From: Blautia sp. AF19-10LB
Lineage (GTDB): Bacteria > Bacillota > Clostridia > Lachnospirales > Lachnospiraceae
Direction: 5' to 3'
NCBI RefSeq assembly: GCF_003461245.1
Contig: NZ_QTWS01000010.1
Location: forward strand, 1-27,423
Length of the DNA: 27,423 bases
In this document: positions 8,420-15,406 of the stretch, in pieces
How the letters are laid out: the number at the start of each line of letters is the position of its first letter
Numbering within the stretch: position 1 is the first letter of the stretch
Notes under the pieces: generated by a model
Databases searched by the model: none
What the model was told of the DNA's origin: nothing
The model's input: only the letters and a program-made list of their open reading frames with translations
Made by a program: the position numbers and the translations under genes

Positions 8420-9802
8420 ATGGCAATCGAATATCTGGGATTAAGCGAGATAAACGGCCCTCTGGTAGTTCTGGAAGGGGTAAAAAACGCATCCTATGAA
8501 GAGATCGTAGAATTTCACATGGATGACGGAACACAGAAGATCGGTCGTATCGTAGAAATCTATGAGGACAAAGCTGTTATCCAGGTTTTTGAGGGAACAG
8601 ACAACATGTCCTTGAGCAATACACACACACGCCTTACAGGGCATCCGATGGAGATCGGTCTTTCCGAGGAGATCCTCGGACGTACCTTCAATGGTATCGG
8701 ACAGCCGATCGACGGTCTGGGCGAGATCACTCCGGAGGTAAGCCTTAATATCAACGGACTTCCTCTGAACCCTGTAAAACGTGAATATCCGCGAAACTAT
8801 ATCAACACCGGAATCTCCGCGATCGATGGTTTGACCACCCTGATCCGTGGACAGAAACTTCCGATCTTTTCCGGAAACGGTCTCCCGCATGACAAGCTTG
8901 CCGCACAGATCGTACAGCAGGCTTCTCTGGGTGATGACTCCGATGAGGACTTTGCAATCGTGTTTGCTGCAATGGGTGTTAAATACGATGTCGCTGAATT
9001 TTTCCGCCGTACTTTCGAAGAGAGCGGCGCATCTGACCACGTAGTTATGTTTCTGAACCTTGCCAATGATCCGGTCGTAGAACGACTTCTGACTCCGAAG
9101 ATCGCACTGACCGCCGCAGAATATCTTGCTTTTGAAAAAGGCATGCACATCCTTGTTATCCTGACAGATATCACTTCTTTCTGCGAGGCAATGCGTGAGG
9201 TTTCTTCCTCCAAGGGTGAGATTCCTTCCCGTAAAGGTTATCCGGGCTATCTTTACAGTGAACTTGCTACTCTTTATGAGCGTGCAGGTATCGTGCAGGG
9301 CGGCAAAGGTTCTGTCACACAGATCCCGATCCTGACCATGCCGAACGACGATATCACTCATCCTATTCCTGACCTTACCGGTTATATCACCGAGGGACAG
9401 ATCGTTCTGGACCGCCAGCTTCACGGTCAGGCAATCTATCCGCCGATCAATGTACTTCCTTCCCTCTCCCGTCTGATGAAGGACGGTATCGGTGAGGGCT
9501 TTACAAGAGAGGATCATCAGGACGTTGCAAACCAGCTTTTCTCCTGCTACGCAAAGGTTGGAGATGCCAGAGCACTTGCCTCTGTTATCGGTGAAGATGA
9601 GCTTTCTCCTCTGGATAAGCGTTATCTGGTATTTGGAAAAGCTTTTGAGGCAGAGTTTGTCGGTCAGTCTGAAACCGAAAACCGAAGCATCACCGAAACC
9701 CTGGACAAAGGCTGGGAACTTCTCGGACTGCTTCCGAAGGACGAACTTGACCGTATCGACACCAAGATCCTGAACAAGTATTACAAAGAAACTGTTCGCT
9801 GA
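8420..9802 (+). CDS. ntpB: V/A-type ATPase non-catalytic subunit B
   Basis: The 460-residue protein is homologous to subunit A but lacks a working P-loop. The equivalent place reads [13 protein letters not shown] (from residue 151), the usual B-subunit form. [20 protein letters not shown] and the C-terminal [13 protein letters not shown] are typical of the family. It alternates with subunit A in the head and contributes to the nucleotide sites at the interfaces. It starts 17 bases after ntpA behind CAGGAGGG. Confidence 0.98.
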   Translation: MAIEYLGLSEINGPLVVLEGVKNASYEEIVEFHMDDGTQKIGRIVEIYEDKAVIQVFEGTDNMSLSNTHTRLTGHPMEIGLSEEILGRTFNGIGQPIDGLGEITPEVSLNINGLPLNPVKREYPRNYINTGISAIDGLTTLIRGQKLPIFSGNGLPHDKLAAQIVQQASLGDDSDEDFAIVFAAMGVKYDVAEFFRRTFEESGASDHVVMFLNLANDPVVERLLTPKIALTAAEYLAFEKGMHILVILTDITSFCEAMREVSSSKGEIPSRKGYPGYLYSELATLYERAGIVQGGKGSVTQIPILTMPNDDITHPIPDLTGYITEGQIVLDRQLHGQAIYPPINVLPSLSRLMKDGIGEGFTREDHQDVANQLFSCYAKVGDARALASVIGEDELSPLDKRYLVFGKAFEAEFVGQSETENRSITETLDKGWELLGLLPKDELDRIDTKILNKYYKETVR

Positions 9803-9818
9803 GGGGAGGTGACATTTT

Positions 9819-10451
9819 ATGGATCCTAATACCTTCCCCACCAAGGGAAACCTCATCCTTGCAAAAAACTCTCTCGCTCTCTCCCGCCAGGGATTTGAGC
9901 TGATGGACAAGAAGCGTAACATTCTGATCCGTGAAATGATGGAGCTGATCGACCAGGCAAAGGACATCCAGTCCCAGATCGATGAAACTTTCCGTGCCGC
10001 CTATGCAGCACTCCAGAAAGCCAACATGGAACTCGGTATTGCCTTCGTCGAACAGGTTTCGTACACAGTTCCTGTGGAAAACTCCATCCGCATCAAGACC
10101 AGAAGCGTTATGGGTACAGAGATCCCGCTTGTGGAATATGACAAGCAGACGACAAATACACCAACCTACGCTTATTACAGCACCAGAATGTCACTGGATG
10201 AAGCCAAGGCCGCTTTTGAAAAGGTAAAAGAGCTTTCCATCCAGTTATCCGGCATCGAAAACGCCGCGATCCGTCTGGCTGCCAATATCAAGAAGACACA
10301 GAAACGTGCCAATGCACTCAAGAACATCACGATTCCTAAGTATGAGGCACTTACTAAGGATATCCAGAATGCACTTGAGGAAAAGGAACGTGAAGAATTT
10401 ACGAGGTTGAAGGTTATCAAACGAATGAAACAGAACTCCTCCGGGAGATAG
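9819..10451 (+). CDS. ntpD: V/A-type ATPase subunit D (central axle)
   Basis: The 210-residue soluble protein is mostly long helices. It starts with FPTKGNLILAKNSLALSRQGFELMDKKRN-type sequence, the N-terminal signature of subunit D, and ends in a charged helix. Two long antiparallel helices form the rotor shaft inside the A3B3 head. GGGGAGGTGA lies just before the ATG. It is the last gene of the operon and its TAG is followed after one base by the terminator hairpin. No NtpH- or NtpJ-like gene follows, unlike in E. hirae. Confidence 0.97.
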   Translation: MDPNTFPTKGNLILAKNSLALSRQGFELMDKKRNILIREMMELIDQAKDIQSQIDETFRAAYAALQKANMELGIAFVEQVSYTVPVENSIRIKTRSVMGTEIPLVEYDKQTTNTPTYAYYSTRMSLDEAKAAFEKVKELSIQLSGIENAAIRLAANIKKTQKRANALKNITIPKYEALTKDIQNALEEKEREEFTRLKVIKRMKQNSSGR

Positions 10452-10452
10452 G

Positions 10453-10494
10453 ATACAGCCCACACCGCAAATATGCGGGTGGGCTGTATTTATT
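10453..10494 (+). terminator. Terminator of the V/A-ATPase operon
   Basis: ATACAGCCCAC(A)CCGC pairs with GCGGGTGGGCTGTAT through a strong stem with one bulged A and a six-base loop (stem 10453-10489). TTTATT follows. It begins directly after the ntpD stop. Confidence 0.9.
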
Positions 10495-10688
10495 TGCAAA
10501 ATTATCAGATAATTATTGTTTGAAACCTTAAAATAATCCTTTTGGCTGAAAAACTTTTTAATATTTGCACTATGAAAATGTCAATAGGATTTATTATCTT
10601 TTTCGTCATTTTTTTATTTTCATTATTATTGACCAAAACATTTGTTTCTTTTCATTTTATGTAAATCTGGTATTCCACATCCAATTTT

Positions 10689-10789
10689 TGTGGATAATGT
10701 GGATAACTTTGTGTATAACTCAATTTTCCAGTAAAATCAACCATTCTGAAATGTGGATAACTTTTGCACCTAAATCGACATTATCCACA
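10689..10789. other. Cluster of five consensus DnaA boxes
   Basis: Five perfect matches to TTATNCACA lie within 101 bp. TGTGGATAA occurs at 10689-10697, 10698-10706 and 10752-10760, and TGTGTATAA at 10710-10718 (all minus orientation). TTATCCACA occurs at 10781-10789 (plus). The first two abut with no gap. A weaker TATTCCACA is at 10671-10679. About 180 bp of very AT-rich DNA precedes the cluster. It lies between the 3' ends of two convergent genes, so it is not a promoter region, and there is no dnaA, dnaN or rpmH in the window. I infer DnaA binding (titration, replication control or an origin-like element), not a proven origin. Confidence 0.75.
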
Positions 10790-10826
10790 TTTTCCGACAA
10801 GTTTTGTGCAATTTGCCAGATGGTCG

Positions 10827-10853
10827 ATTTTGTCCGATTTTCTTCGACAAAAT
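10827..10853. repeat. Inverted repeat beside the DnaA boxes
   Basis: ATTTTGTC (10827-10834) and GACAAAAT (10846-10853) form a perfect 8-bp inverted repeat around 11 bases. Just beyond lies a small ACTGT-CAC-ACAGT hairpin followed by six T. These fill the rest of the non-coding gap before the NlpC/P60 gene's terminator. The function is unknown. Confidence 0.5.
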
Positions 10854-10922
10854 TACTGTCACACAGTTTTTTGTTATAAAAATATACATGCAGATATTTT
10901 CCCCTGGCTCAGCTTTTTTTAT

Positions 10923-10960
10923 ACCAAAAAAGCCCGCAGAATCTTGCGTTCCGGGGCCTT
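10923..10960 (-). terminator. Probable terminator of the NlpC/P60 gene
   Basis: On the minus strand GCCC plus CGCA pairs with TGCG plus GGC, with a bulge of about five bases, and a TTTTTT tract follows. It lies about 25 bases past the stop codon. Confidence 0.55.
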
Positions 10961-10984
10961 ATCTTTGATAGTTTTTCGTATATT

Positions 10985-11773
10985 TTATTTCACGTAGGTT
11001 CCGACTCCAACCGGTGTATCGTAATTGTAATCTGTGATCACGATTCCTTTATTGGAGTTCAGCGCGTGGACAACTTTACCATCGCCGATATAGAGAGCAA
11101 CGTGGTTGATCCCACCTGCTCCGTAGAATACCAGGTCGCCTGTCTCCATCTGGCTGATATCTTTTTTCTGGGATGCTTCATACTGAGCTGCTGCCACTCG
11201 TGGAAGGTCATATCCAAACTCTTTAAAGACTGACATTACAAATCCGGAGCAGTCAGCACCGTTTGTCAGACTTGTACCACCGTAGACGTATGGATTTCCT
11301 ACAAACTGAACGGCGAACTGTGCAATATTTTCTCTGTGTTCCACACGCGCCTGCTCTGCCTTGCGAGCTTCTTCCTCTGCTTTTTTTCTGGCTGCCTCCT
11401 GGGCTTCCTCGCGGATCCTTGTGGTCTCTTCCTTGATCTCCTGCGCTCTGCGCTCTACTTCACGGGCATCGATCACTTTCCGGGATGCCTGTTTCTTTTC
11501 CTGGTAATCCTGTGCCTGGCTCTGCGCCTGCGCTACGATCTGGTTTGCGATCGCGCTGATATCGCCAGTCTGAGTATCATCACTTCCGTCGCTGAACAGT
11601 CCGTCCTCGGCATCTGTGAAATCTGCCTCATCTTCACTGTCATCAACTTCTTCCATTTCAATCTGAACATCGCTGTCTGAGCTTCCTGAACTCAAGTCCG
11701 CTGCCTGAACACCGGTATATGCAGAAACGCTCATGCATGCACATAATAACATCACTGTTATTCTTTTTTTCAT
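10985..11773 (-). CDS. Secreted NlpC/P60 cell-wall hydrolase
   Basis: The 262-residue protein starts at the ATG preceded by AAAGGAGA with a 5-base spacer. A longer in-frame extension upstream has no ribosome site. A signal peptide (MKKRITVMLLCACMSVSAYT, cleavage after VQA near residue 24) shows export. Residues 32-71 are very acidic and rich in Asp, Ser and Glu. Residues 72-148 form a charged coiled coil. Residues 150-262 are the NlpC/P60 domain with Cys175 (ADCSGF), His224 (INHVALYIG) and His236 as the likely catalytic triad. Such enzymes cut peptide cross-links in peptidoglycan, usually between D-Glu and a diamino acid. The coiled coil followed by a C-terminal P60 domain resembles PcsB/CwlO-like hydrolases controlled by FtsEX, but no ftsEX is nearby, so the specific role is open. 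Confidence 0.92.
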   Translation of the reverse strand: MKKRITVMLLCACMSVSAYTGVQAADLSSGSSDSDVQIEMEEVDDSEDEADFTDAEDGLFSDGSDDTQTGDISAIANQIVAQAQSQAQDYQEKKQASRKVIDAREVERRAQEIKEETTRIREEAQEAARKKAEEEARKAEQARVEHRENIAQFAVQFVGNPYVYGGTSLTNGADCSGFVMSVFKEFGYDLPRVAAAQYEASQKKDISQMETGDLVFYGAGGINHVALYIGDGKVVHALNSNKGIVITDYNYDTPVGVGTYVK

Positions 11774-11822
11774 CAAATTCTCCTTTATAAAAAACTGCCA
11801 TTTTTTGCCAAAATACTGCCCT

Positions 11823-11851
11823 ATGGTATCACAATCGCCCGCACCTGTCAA
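11823..11851 (-). promoter_or_regulatory. Promoter of the NlpC/P60 gene
   Basis: On the minus strand a consensus TTGACA (11846-11851) and TACCAT (11823-11828) are separated by 17 bp, about 50 bases before the start codon. Confidence 0.7.
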
Positions 11852-11894
11852 TTTACCGTAGCAGCGAGGCAAATTTTACGTCTTGACATGCAAT

Positions 11895-11927
11895 AAAAAA
11901 GCAGCTCCAGCCATCCACTAGAACTGC
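11895..11927 (-). terminator. Terminator of trxB
   Basis: The minus-strand transcript forms a 10-bp stem (GCAGTTCTAG with CTGGAGCTGC, two G-U pairs) with a 7-base loop, followed by TTTTTT. It begins about 20 bases after the trxB stop. Confidence 0.85.
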
Positions 11928-11947
11928 CTTTTTTACATATTTTCTGC

Positions 11948-12868
11948 TTATTTTTCTATCAGGTAGCGTTGCACGGAGGCGACTGCATTTGCCCCGTCAG
12001 CCACTGCTGTCACAACCTGGCGAAGATTTTTGGTACGGATATCACCTGCTGCAAAGATTCCCGGTGTACTTGTCACACCGTCCTCTCCTGCGATGATATA
12101 ACCGCTCTCATCCAGATCAACCAGCCCTTTGAATTTCTCTGTATTCGGAAGAATTCCAACAGCGATAAAAACTCCATCAACTGCGATCGTTTTTCCCTCA
12201 TCTGTTTTGACATTGTGGACTTTGATATCTTCTACCTTGTCAGTTCCCTCGATAACCGTCGGTACGCTATCCCAGACCATTTCCACATTTGCACACTTAA
12301 ACAGCTTGTCCTGAAGCACCTTGTCGGCGCGAAGTTCATCCCTTCTGTGAACAAGATAAACTTTCTTACATGTTCTGGAAAGAAGGATCGCATCCTCTAC
12401 TGCCACATTTCCTCCTCCGACTACAGCAACTGTTCCATCCTGGAAAAAAGCTCCATCACAGGTCGCGCAGTAGGACACGCCCATTCCACTGAGTTCTTCT
12501 TCCCCCGGAATCCCAAGCTGGCGGTGTGCCGCACCACATGCAAGGATCACCGCTTTCGCCATATATCTGTTCTTCTTTGTGCGGATCACTTTAAGCCCGT
12601 TTTCCTCTTCGATGGAAAGTACCGGCTCTCTCTTTGGCTTGATTCCCAGTTTCTCCGCGTGATTTACCATGGTTTCTCCGAGATCCAGACCTGTGATTCC
12701 CGGAAGTCCTGGATAGTTGTCCACCTCATAAGTATCCACGATCTGTCCGCCCTGCACAAATTTCTTCTCAAGCCACAGAGTATTCAGCTTGCCTCTTGTC
12801 GCATAGATCGCTGCGCAGATTCCTGCTGGTCCTGCACCCAGAATCGCCAGATCATATATTTCTTCCAT
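11948..12868 (-). CDS. trxB: Thioredoxin reductase (NADPH, FAD)
   Basis: The 306-residue flavoprotein has the full TrxB layout: FAD-binding GAGPAG at 11-16, the redox pair CATC at 134-137 within the NADPH domain, GGGNVA at 151-156, the NADPH-phosphate motif HRRDELRA at 174-181, and the C-terminal FAD motif GIFAAGD. It passes electrons from NADPH to thioredoxin. No thioredoxin gene is adjacent here. The start is supported by GCGAGG about 8 bases upstream. It is divergent from the DUF885 gene with 98 bp between, so promoters for both must lie in that gap, but I found no convincing hexamers. Confidence 0.96.
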   Translation of the reverse strand: MEEIYDLAILGAGPAGICAAIYATRGKLNTLWLEKKFVQGGQIVDTYEVDNYPGLPGITGLDLGETMVNHAEKLGIKPKREPVLSIEEENGLKVIRTKKNRYMAKAVILACGAAHRQLGIPGEEELSGMGVSYCATCDGAFFQDGTVAVVGGGNVAVEDAILLSRTCKKVYLVHRRDELRADKVLQDKLFKCANVEMVWDSVPTVIEGTDKVEDIKVHNVKTDEGKTIAVDGVFIAVGILPNTEKFKGLVDLDESGYIIAGEDGVTSTPGIFAAGDIRTKNLRQVVTAVADGANAVASVQRYLIEK

Positions 12869-12966
12869 TAGATCAACCTCGCTTTCTTAACTCCTGAAAC
12901 CAAGTTTAGCATACAATCCCGTTTTTTCCAATAAGATAGTAAAAACCTTTCTTTTGAGAGGAATCT

Positions 12967-14751
12967 ATGAAACCTTCTCTTCGCAGACCCCGTTCTCCGA
13001 TCGTTATCGCACTTCTTTTGTCTCTCACACTGGTTATCGGGCTTTTTATGGGATGGCTGTCCGGAAGTGTAATATCTAAGGACAAAGCTTTCCGCTCCCT
13101 CACCCGAAAAATCTTTCAGGAAGAAATATCCGGAAGCATGCTGACACTCCATTATTCCCTTGCTTATCCCGAAAAAAAACATATTTCCAGACCTTCTCCC
13201 ACCCTCGGAACGATCTCCGATGACACCAGTGCTACATATCAGAAATATGAGCAGTATCTCCGGAAGCTGAAAGATTTCACTCCTTCCGGTCTGACCCGTC
13301 AAAATCAGATCACGCGGGATATGCTGCTCCTTTACTATCAGACACAGCTTTCTGCCAGAGATTATACGCTTCTCGACGAACCGTTAAGCCCAAGTCTTGG
13401 CATCCAGGCACAGCTTCCTGTTCTGCTGGCAGAATATGCCTTTTATGACGATCAGGATATTGCGGACTATCTGAACCTTCTCACCTCGGTAAAGCCATAT
13501 TTTCAGAGTATTCTCGCCTATGAACGCCGCAGATCTGATGCAGGATATTTCATGAGCAATGCAACTTTAAACCGCATTCTGGAACAGTGCAGTACCTTTA
13601 TCAAAGATCCACAGAACAACTATATGCTGGATGTTTTTGCCCGGAAACTCAAAGATTACGGCCGTTTTTCTGAAAAAGAACAGGCAAAGCTGAATGAACG
13701 CCACAAAGAGATCCTGCTCACCAGTGTGATTCCTGCTTATCAGGAACTGATGACAGGGCTGAATGAATTAAAAAATACCGGAACTTCCAGCCGTGGGCTC
13801 AGTCATTTCAAAGGAGGGAAGGAATATTACCGTTATCTTCTGCAGTCTCAGACTGGTTCTTATCTCTCCGTCGAAAAGATCCAGCAGCGACTTACTTCTC
13901 AGCTTGCAGGAGATATGCACACGGTCCAGCAGATGCTCAAAGAGCAGCCATCACTCCTTCGAAAACTCACGAATGGTGCAGAAATAAAAGATTTTGAACC
14001 GGCGTCTGCCCTTCAGTATCTGAACCAGCAGATGCAGAAGGATTTTCCTGCTCTCGATACCACCGATTATGAGATCCGCTATGTTCACGAATCCATGGAG
14101 GATTTTCTGAGTCCTGCATTTTATCTCACACCGCCACTGGATACGGGCAGGCCGAATGTGATCTACATCAACCGTGCAGGTAGCCGGTCCAATCTGGAGC
14201 TTTTTACAACGCTATCCCACGAAGGATTTCCGGGGCATCTGTACCAGACTGTTTTTTTCGGAAAGACACAGCCGGACGACATCCGATATCTGATCACCTC
14301 GGGCGGCTATGTTGAAGGCTGGGCGACTTATGTCGAATCCTACGGATATCAGTATGCCGCTTCCCTTCTCTCCGACAAGGCTGCTGCTGATATCACCACC
14401 CTGATGTGGAAAAACCGCAGTATCAACCTCTGTATTTATTCTCTGCTTGATACCGGTATCCACTATCAGGGCTGGAATCAGGCTGCCGCCGCAAAGTTCC
14501 TGAATGCTTTCGGTATCCAGGATGAAAAAGTAATCGCAGAGATTTACCAGTATATCGTGGAAACTCCCGGAAACTATCTCAAATACTATCTCGGCTATCT
14601 GAATTTTCTCGACCTTAAGACCTCTCAGCAGAAAAAACTTGGAGATTCTTTTGACCTCAGAGAATTCCACCGCCAGGTCCTGGAGATCGGCCCGGTGCAG
14701 TTTCCTGTTCTTGCAAAATATATGCAGCCTGCTGCCGACAGTTCTTCATAA
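12967..14751 (+). CDS. Membrane-anchored DUF885-family putative zinc peptidase
   Basis: The 594-residue protein has a basic N-terminus (MKPSLRRPRSP) and one hydrophobic helix at about 11-35, so it is probably anchored with its bulk outside. The C-terminal half carries HEGFPGH at 418-424, a zinc-binding HExxxGH-like motif, and EGWATYVESYG from Glu450 as the probable third-ligand region. Both are hallmarks of DUF885 proteins, which resemble M3/M32-type metallopeptidases. The length fits the family. GAGAGG lies 5 bases before the ATG. It is a single gene, divergent from trxB and convergent with the MarR gene. The substrate is not indicated; peptide degradation outside the membrane is an inference. 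Confidence 0.87.
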   Translation: MKPSLRRPRSPIVIALLLSLTLVIGLFMGWLSGSVISKDKAFRSLTRKIFQEEISGSMLTLHYSLAYPEKKHISRPSPTLGTISDDTSATYQKYEQYLRKLKDFTPSGLTRQNQITRDMLLLYYQTQLSARDYTLLDEPLSPSLGIQAQLPVLLAEYAFYDDQDIADYLNLLTSVKPYFQSILAYERRRSDAGYFMSNATLNRILEQCSTFIKDPQNNYMLDVFARKLKDYGRFSEKEQAKLNERHKEILLTSVIPAYQELMTGLNELKNTGTSSRGLSHFKGGKEYYRYLLQSQTGSYLSVEKIQQRLTSQLAGDMHTVQQMLKEQPSLLRKLTNGAEIKDFEPASALQYLNQQMQKDFPALDTTDYEIRYVHESMEDFLSPAFYLTPPLDTGRPNVIYINRAGSRSNLELFTTLSHEGFPGHLYQTVFFGKTQPDDIRYLITSGGYVEGWATYVESYGYQYAASLLSDKAAADITTLMWKNRSINLCIYSLLDTGIHYQGWNQAAAAKFLNAFGIQDEKVIAEIYQYIVETPGNYLKYYLGYLNFLDLKTSQQKKLGDSFDLREFHRQVLEIGPVQFPVLAKYMQPAADSSS

Positions 14752-14769
14752 TGCTACCTCCTCGCTGTG

Positions 14770-14820
14770 CATAAAAAAAGCAGGCATGTCCATCGTTCTG
14801 ATGATATGTCTGCTTTCTGT
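14770..14820. terminator. Bidirectional terminator between DUF885 and MarR genes
   Basis: AAAGCAG (14777-14783) pairs with CTGCTTT (14810-14816) and the stem continues inward to CATC/GATG. On the plus strand the inner pairs include G-U and a T-rich stretch follows. On the minus strand a run of seven T follows the stem. It serves two genes that meet tail to tail. Confidence 0.75.
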
Positions 14821-14827
14821 ATTTCTT

Positions 14828-15274
14828 TTATTTGTCATTTCCATAAGTCCGGAAAAACTTCTGGAGTTTCGTCAATGCCCTTGTCAGCACCTCTGTCTCT
14901 TCTTTGTCCATGCCATCAAGCACTTCCATGACCATCTTCTCGTGGAACATCCGATGATGGAAATATGCTTTCTCCCCCTTTTCAGAAAGAGATACCAGTA
15001 CAACCCTGCGGTCCTCCTCGCTTCGGCTGCGCTCTACATATCCCTTCTTGACCAGGTGATTGATCGCGATCGTCAAAGTTCCCACCGTCACAGATACCGC
15101 ACGTGCCACCGTGGACATATTCTTCGGTTCCCGGATTCCGATCGCTTCGATCACATGCATGTCGTTTACGGAAATATCCTTATATTCTGAGGTGAGCAGC
15201 GCACGCTCTTCCACATCCATGATCTCGTTGAACAGTTTTACCAGAACATCATTTACAGTTTCGTATGAATTCAT
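14828..15274 (-). CDS. MarR-family regulator, FabT-like
   Basis: The 148-residue protein begins MNSYETVNDVLVKLFNEIMD. The second in-frame ATG is chosen because AAGGGG (15282-15287) is 7 bases before it and only 1 base before the upstream ATG. The winged helix contains VTVGTLTIAINHLVKKGYVE and the wing SEEDRRVVLVSLSEKG. The stretch ISVNDMHVIEAIG and the helix pattern recall FabT, the repressor of type II fatty-acid synthesis in streptococci. No fab genes are in the window, so the target is inferred from similarity only. It is divergent from the capA-like gene, and direct repeats in its promoter suggest autoregulation and perhaps control of its neighbour. Confidence 0.85.
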   Translation of the reverse strand: MNSYETVNDVLVKLFNEIMDVEERALLTSEYKDISVNDMHVIEAIGIREPKNMSTVARAVSVTVGTLTIAINHLVKKGYVERSRSEEDRRVVLVSLSEKGEKAYFHHRMFHEKMVMEVLDGMDKEETEVLTRALTKLQKFFRTYGNDK

Positions 15275-15303
15275 CAGCATACCCCTTCCCTGTCTGTTTC
15301 TTT

Positions 15304-15332
15304 ATTATAGCGTAAAGTAATTTGAAACACAA
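15304..15332 (-). promoter_or_regulatory. Promoter of the MarR gene
   Basis: On the minus strand a consensus TATAAT (15304-15309) has a weak TTGTGT (15327-15332) 17 bp upstream, about 30 bases before the start codon. Confidence 0.65.
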
Positions 15333-15340
15333 AGCAATTT
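15314..15340. repeat. Direct repeat in the MarR/capA divergent promoter
   Basis: AAAGTAATTT (15314-15323) and AAAGCAATTT (15331-15340) are near-identical repeats 17 bp apart. They overlap the -35 hexamer and spacer of the MarR promoter, so they are candidate operator half-sites. Confidence 0.45.
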
Positions 15341-15373
15341 TTTTAACAACATCTTTTTTTGCTGAGTTTAATT

Positions 15374-15382
15374 TGCTATAAT
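15374..15382 (+). promoter_or_regulatory. Extended -10 promoter of the capA-like gene
   Basis: TGCTATAAT combines a TGn extension with a consensus TATAAT at 15377-15382, and there is no good -35 hexamer. The expected start site near 15389 rules against ATG codons at or upstream of that point. Confidence 0.65.
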
Positions 15383-15406
15383 GGGGAAATGAAAGGAAAT
15401 AAATTT

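Noticed and set aside
8441..9967. 508-codon open frame on the minus strand opposite ntpB
   Set aside because: It lies antisense to a clear, motif-complete ntpB, has no plausible ribosome site or recognisable domain, and has a Cys/Arg/Phe-rich composition typical of a shadow frame.
10500..10870. Calling the DnaA-box cluster the chromosomal oriC
   Set aside because: No dnaA, dnaN, rpmH or other origin-associated gene is near and I cannot compute skew. Only a DnaA-box cluster is supported.
10565..10879. 104-codon plus-strand frame over the DnaA-box region
   Set aside because: There is no ribosome site, the composition is Phe/Ile-rich as translated from AT-rich DNA, and it runs through the DnaA boxes.
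11774..11872. 33-residue N-terminal extension of the NlpC/P60 protein
   Set aside because: It would bury the signal peptide, has no ribosome site, and overlaps the TTGACA/TACCAT promoter.
11969..12871. 300-codon open frame on the plus strand opposite trxB
   Set aside because: trxB on the minus strand has every FAD, NADPH and CATC motif. The plus frame is rich in Cys, His and Ser with no domain, so it is a shadow.
15359..15406. 16-residue N-terminal extension of the CapA-family protein
   Set aside because: It would begin upstream of the TATAAT promoter element. The ATG at 15407 has a proper ribosome site.
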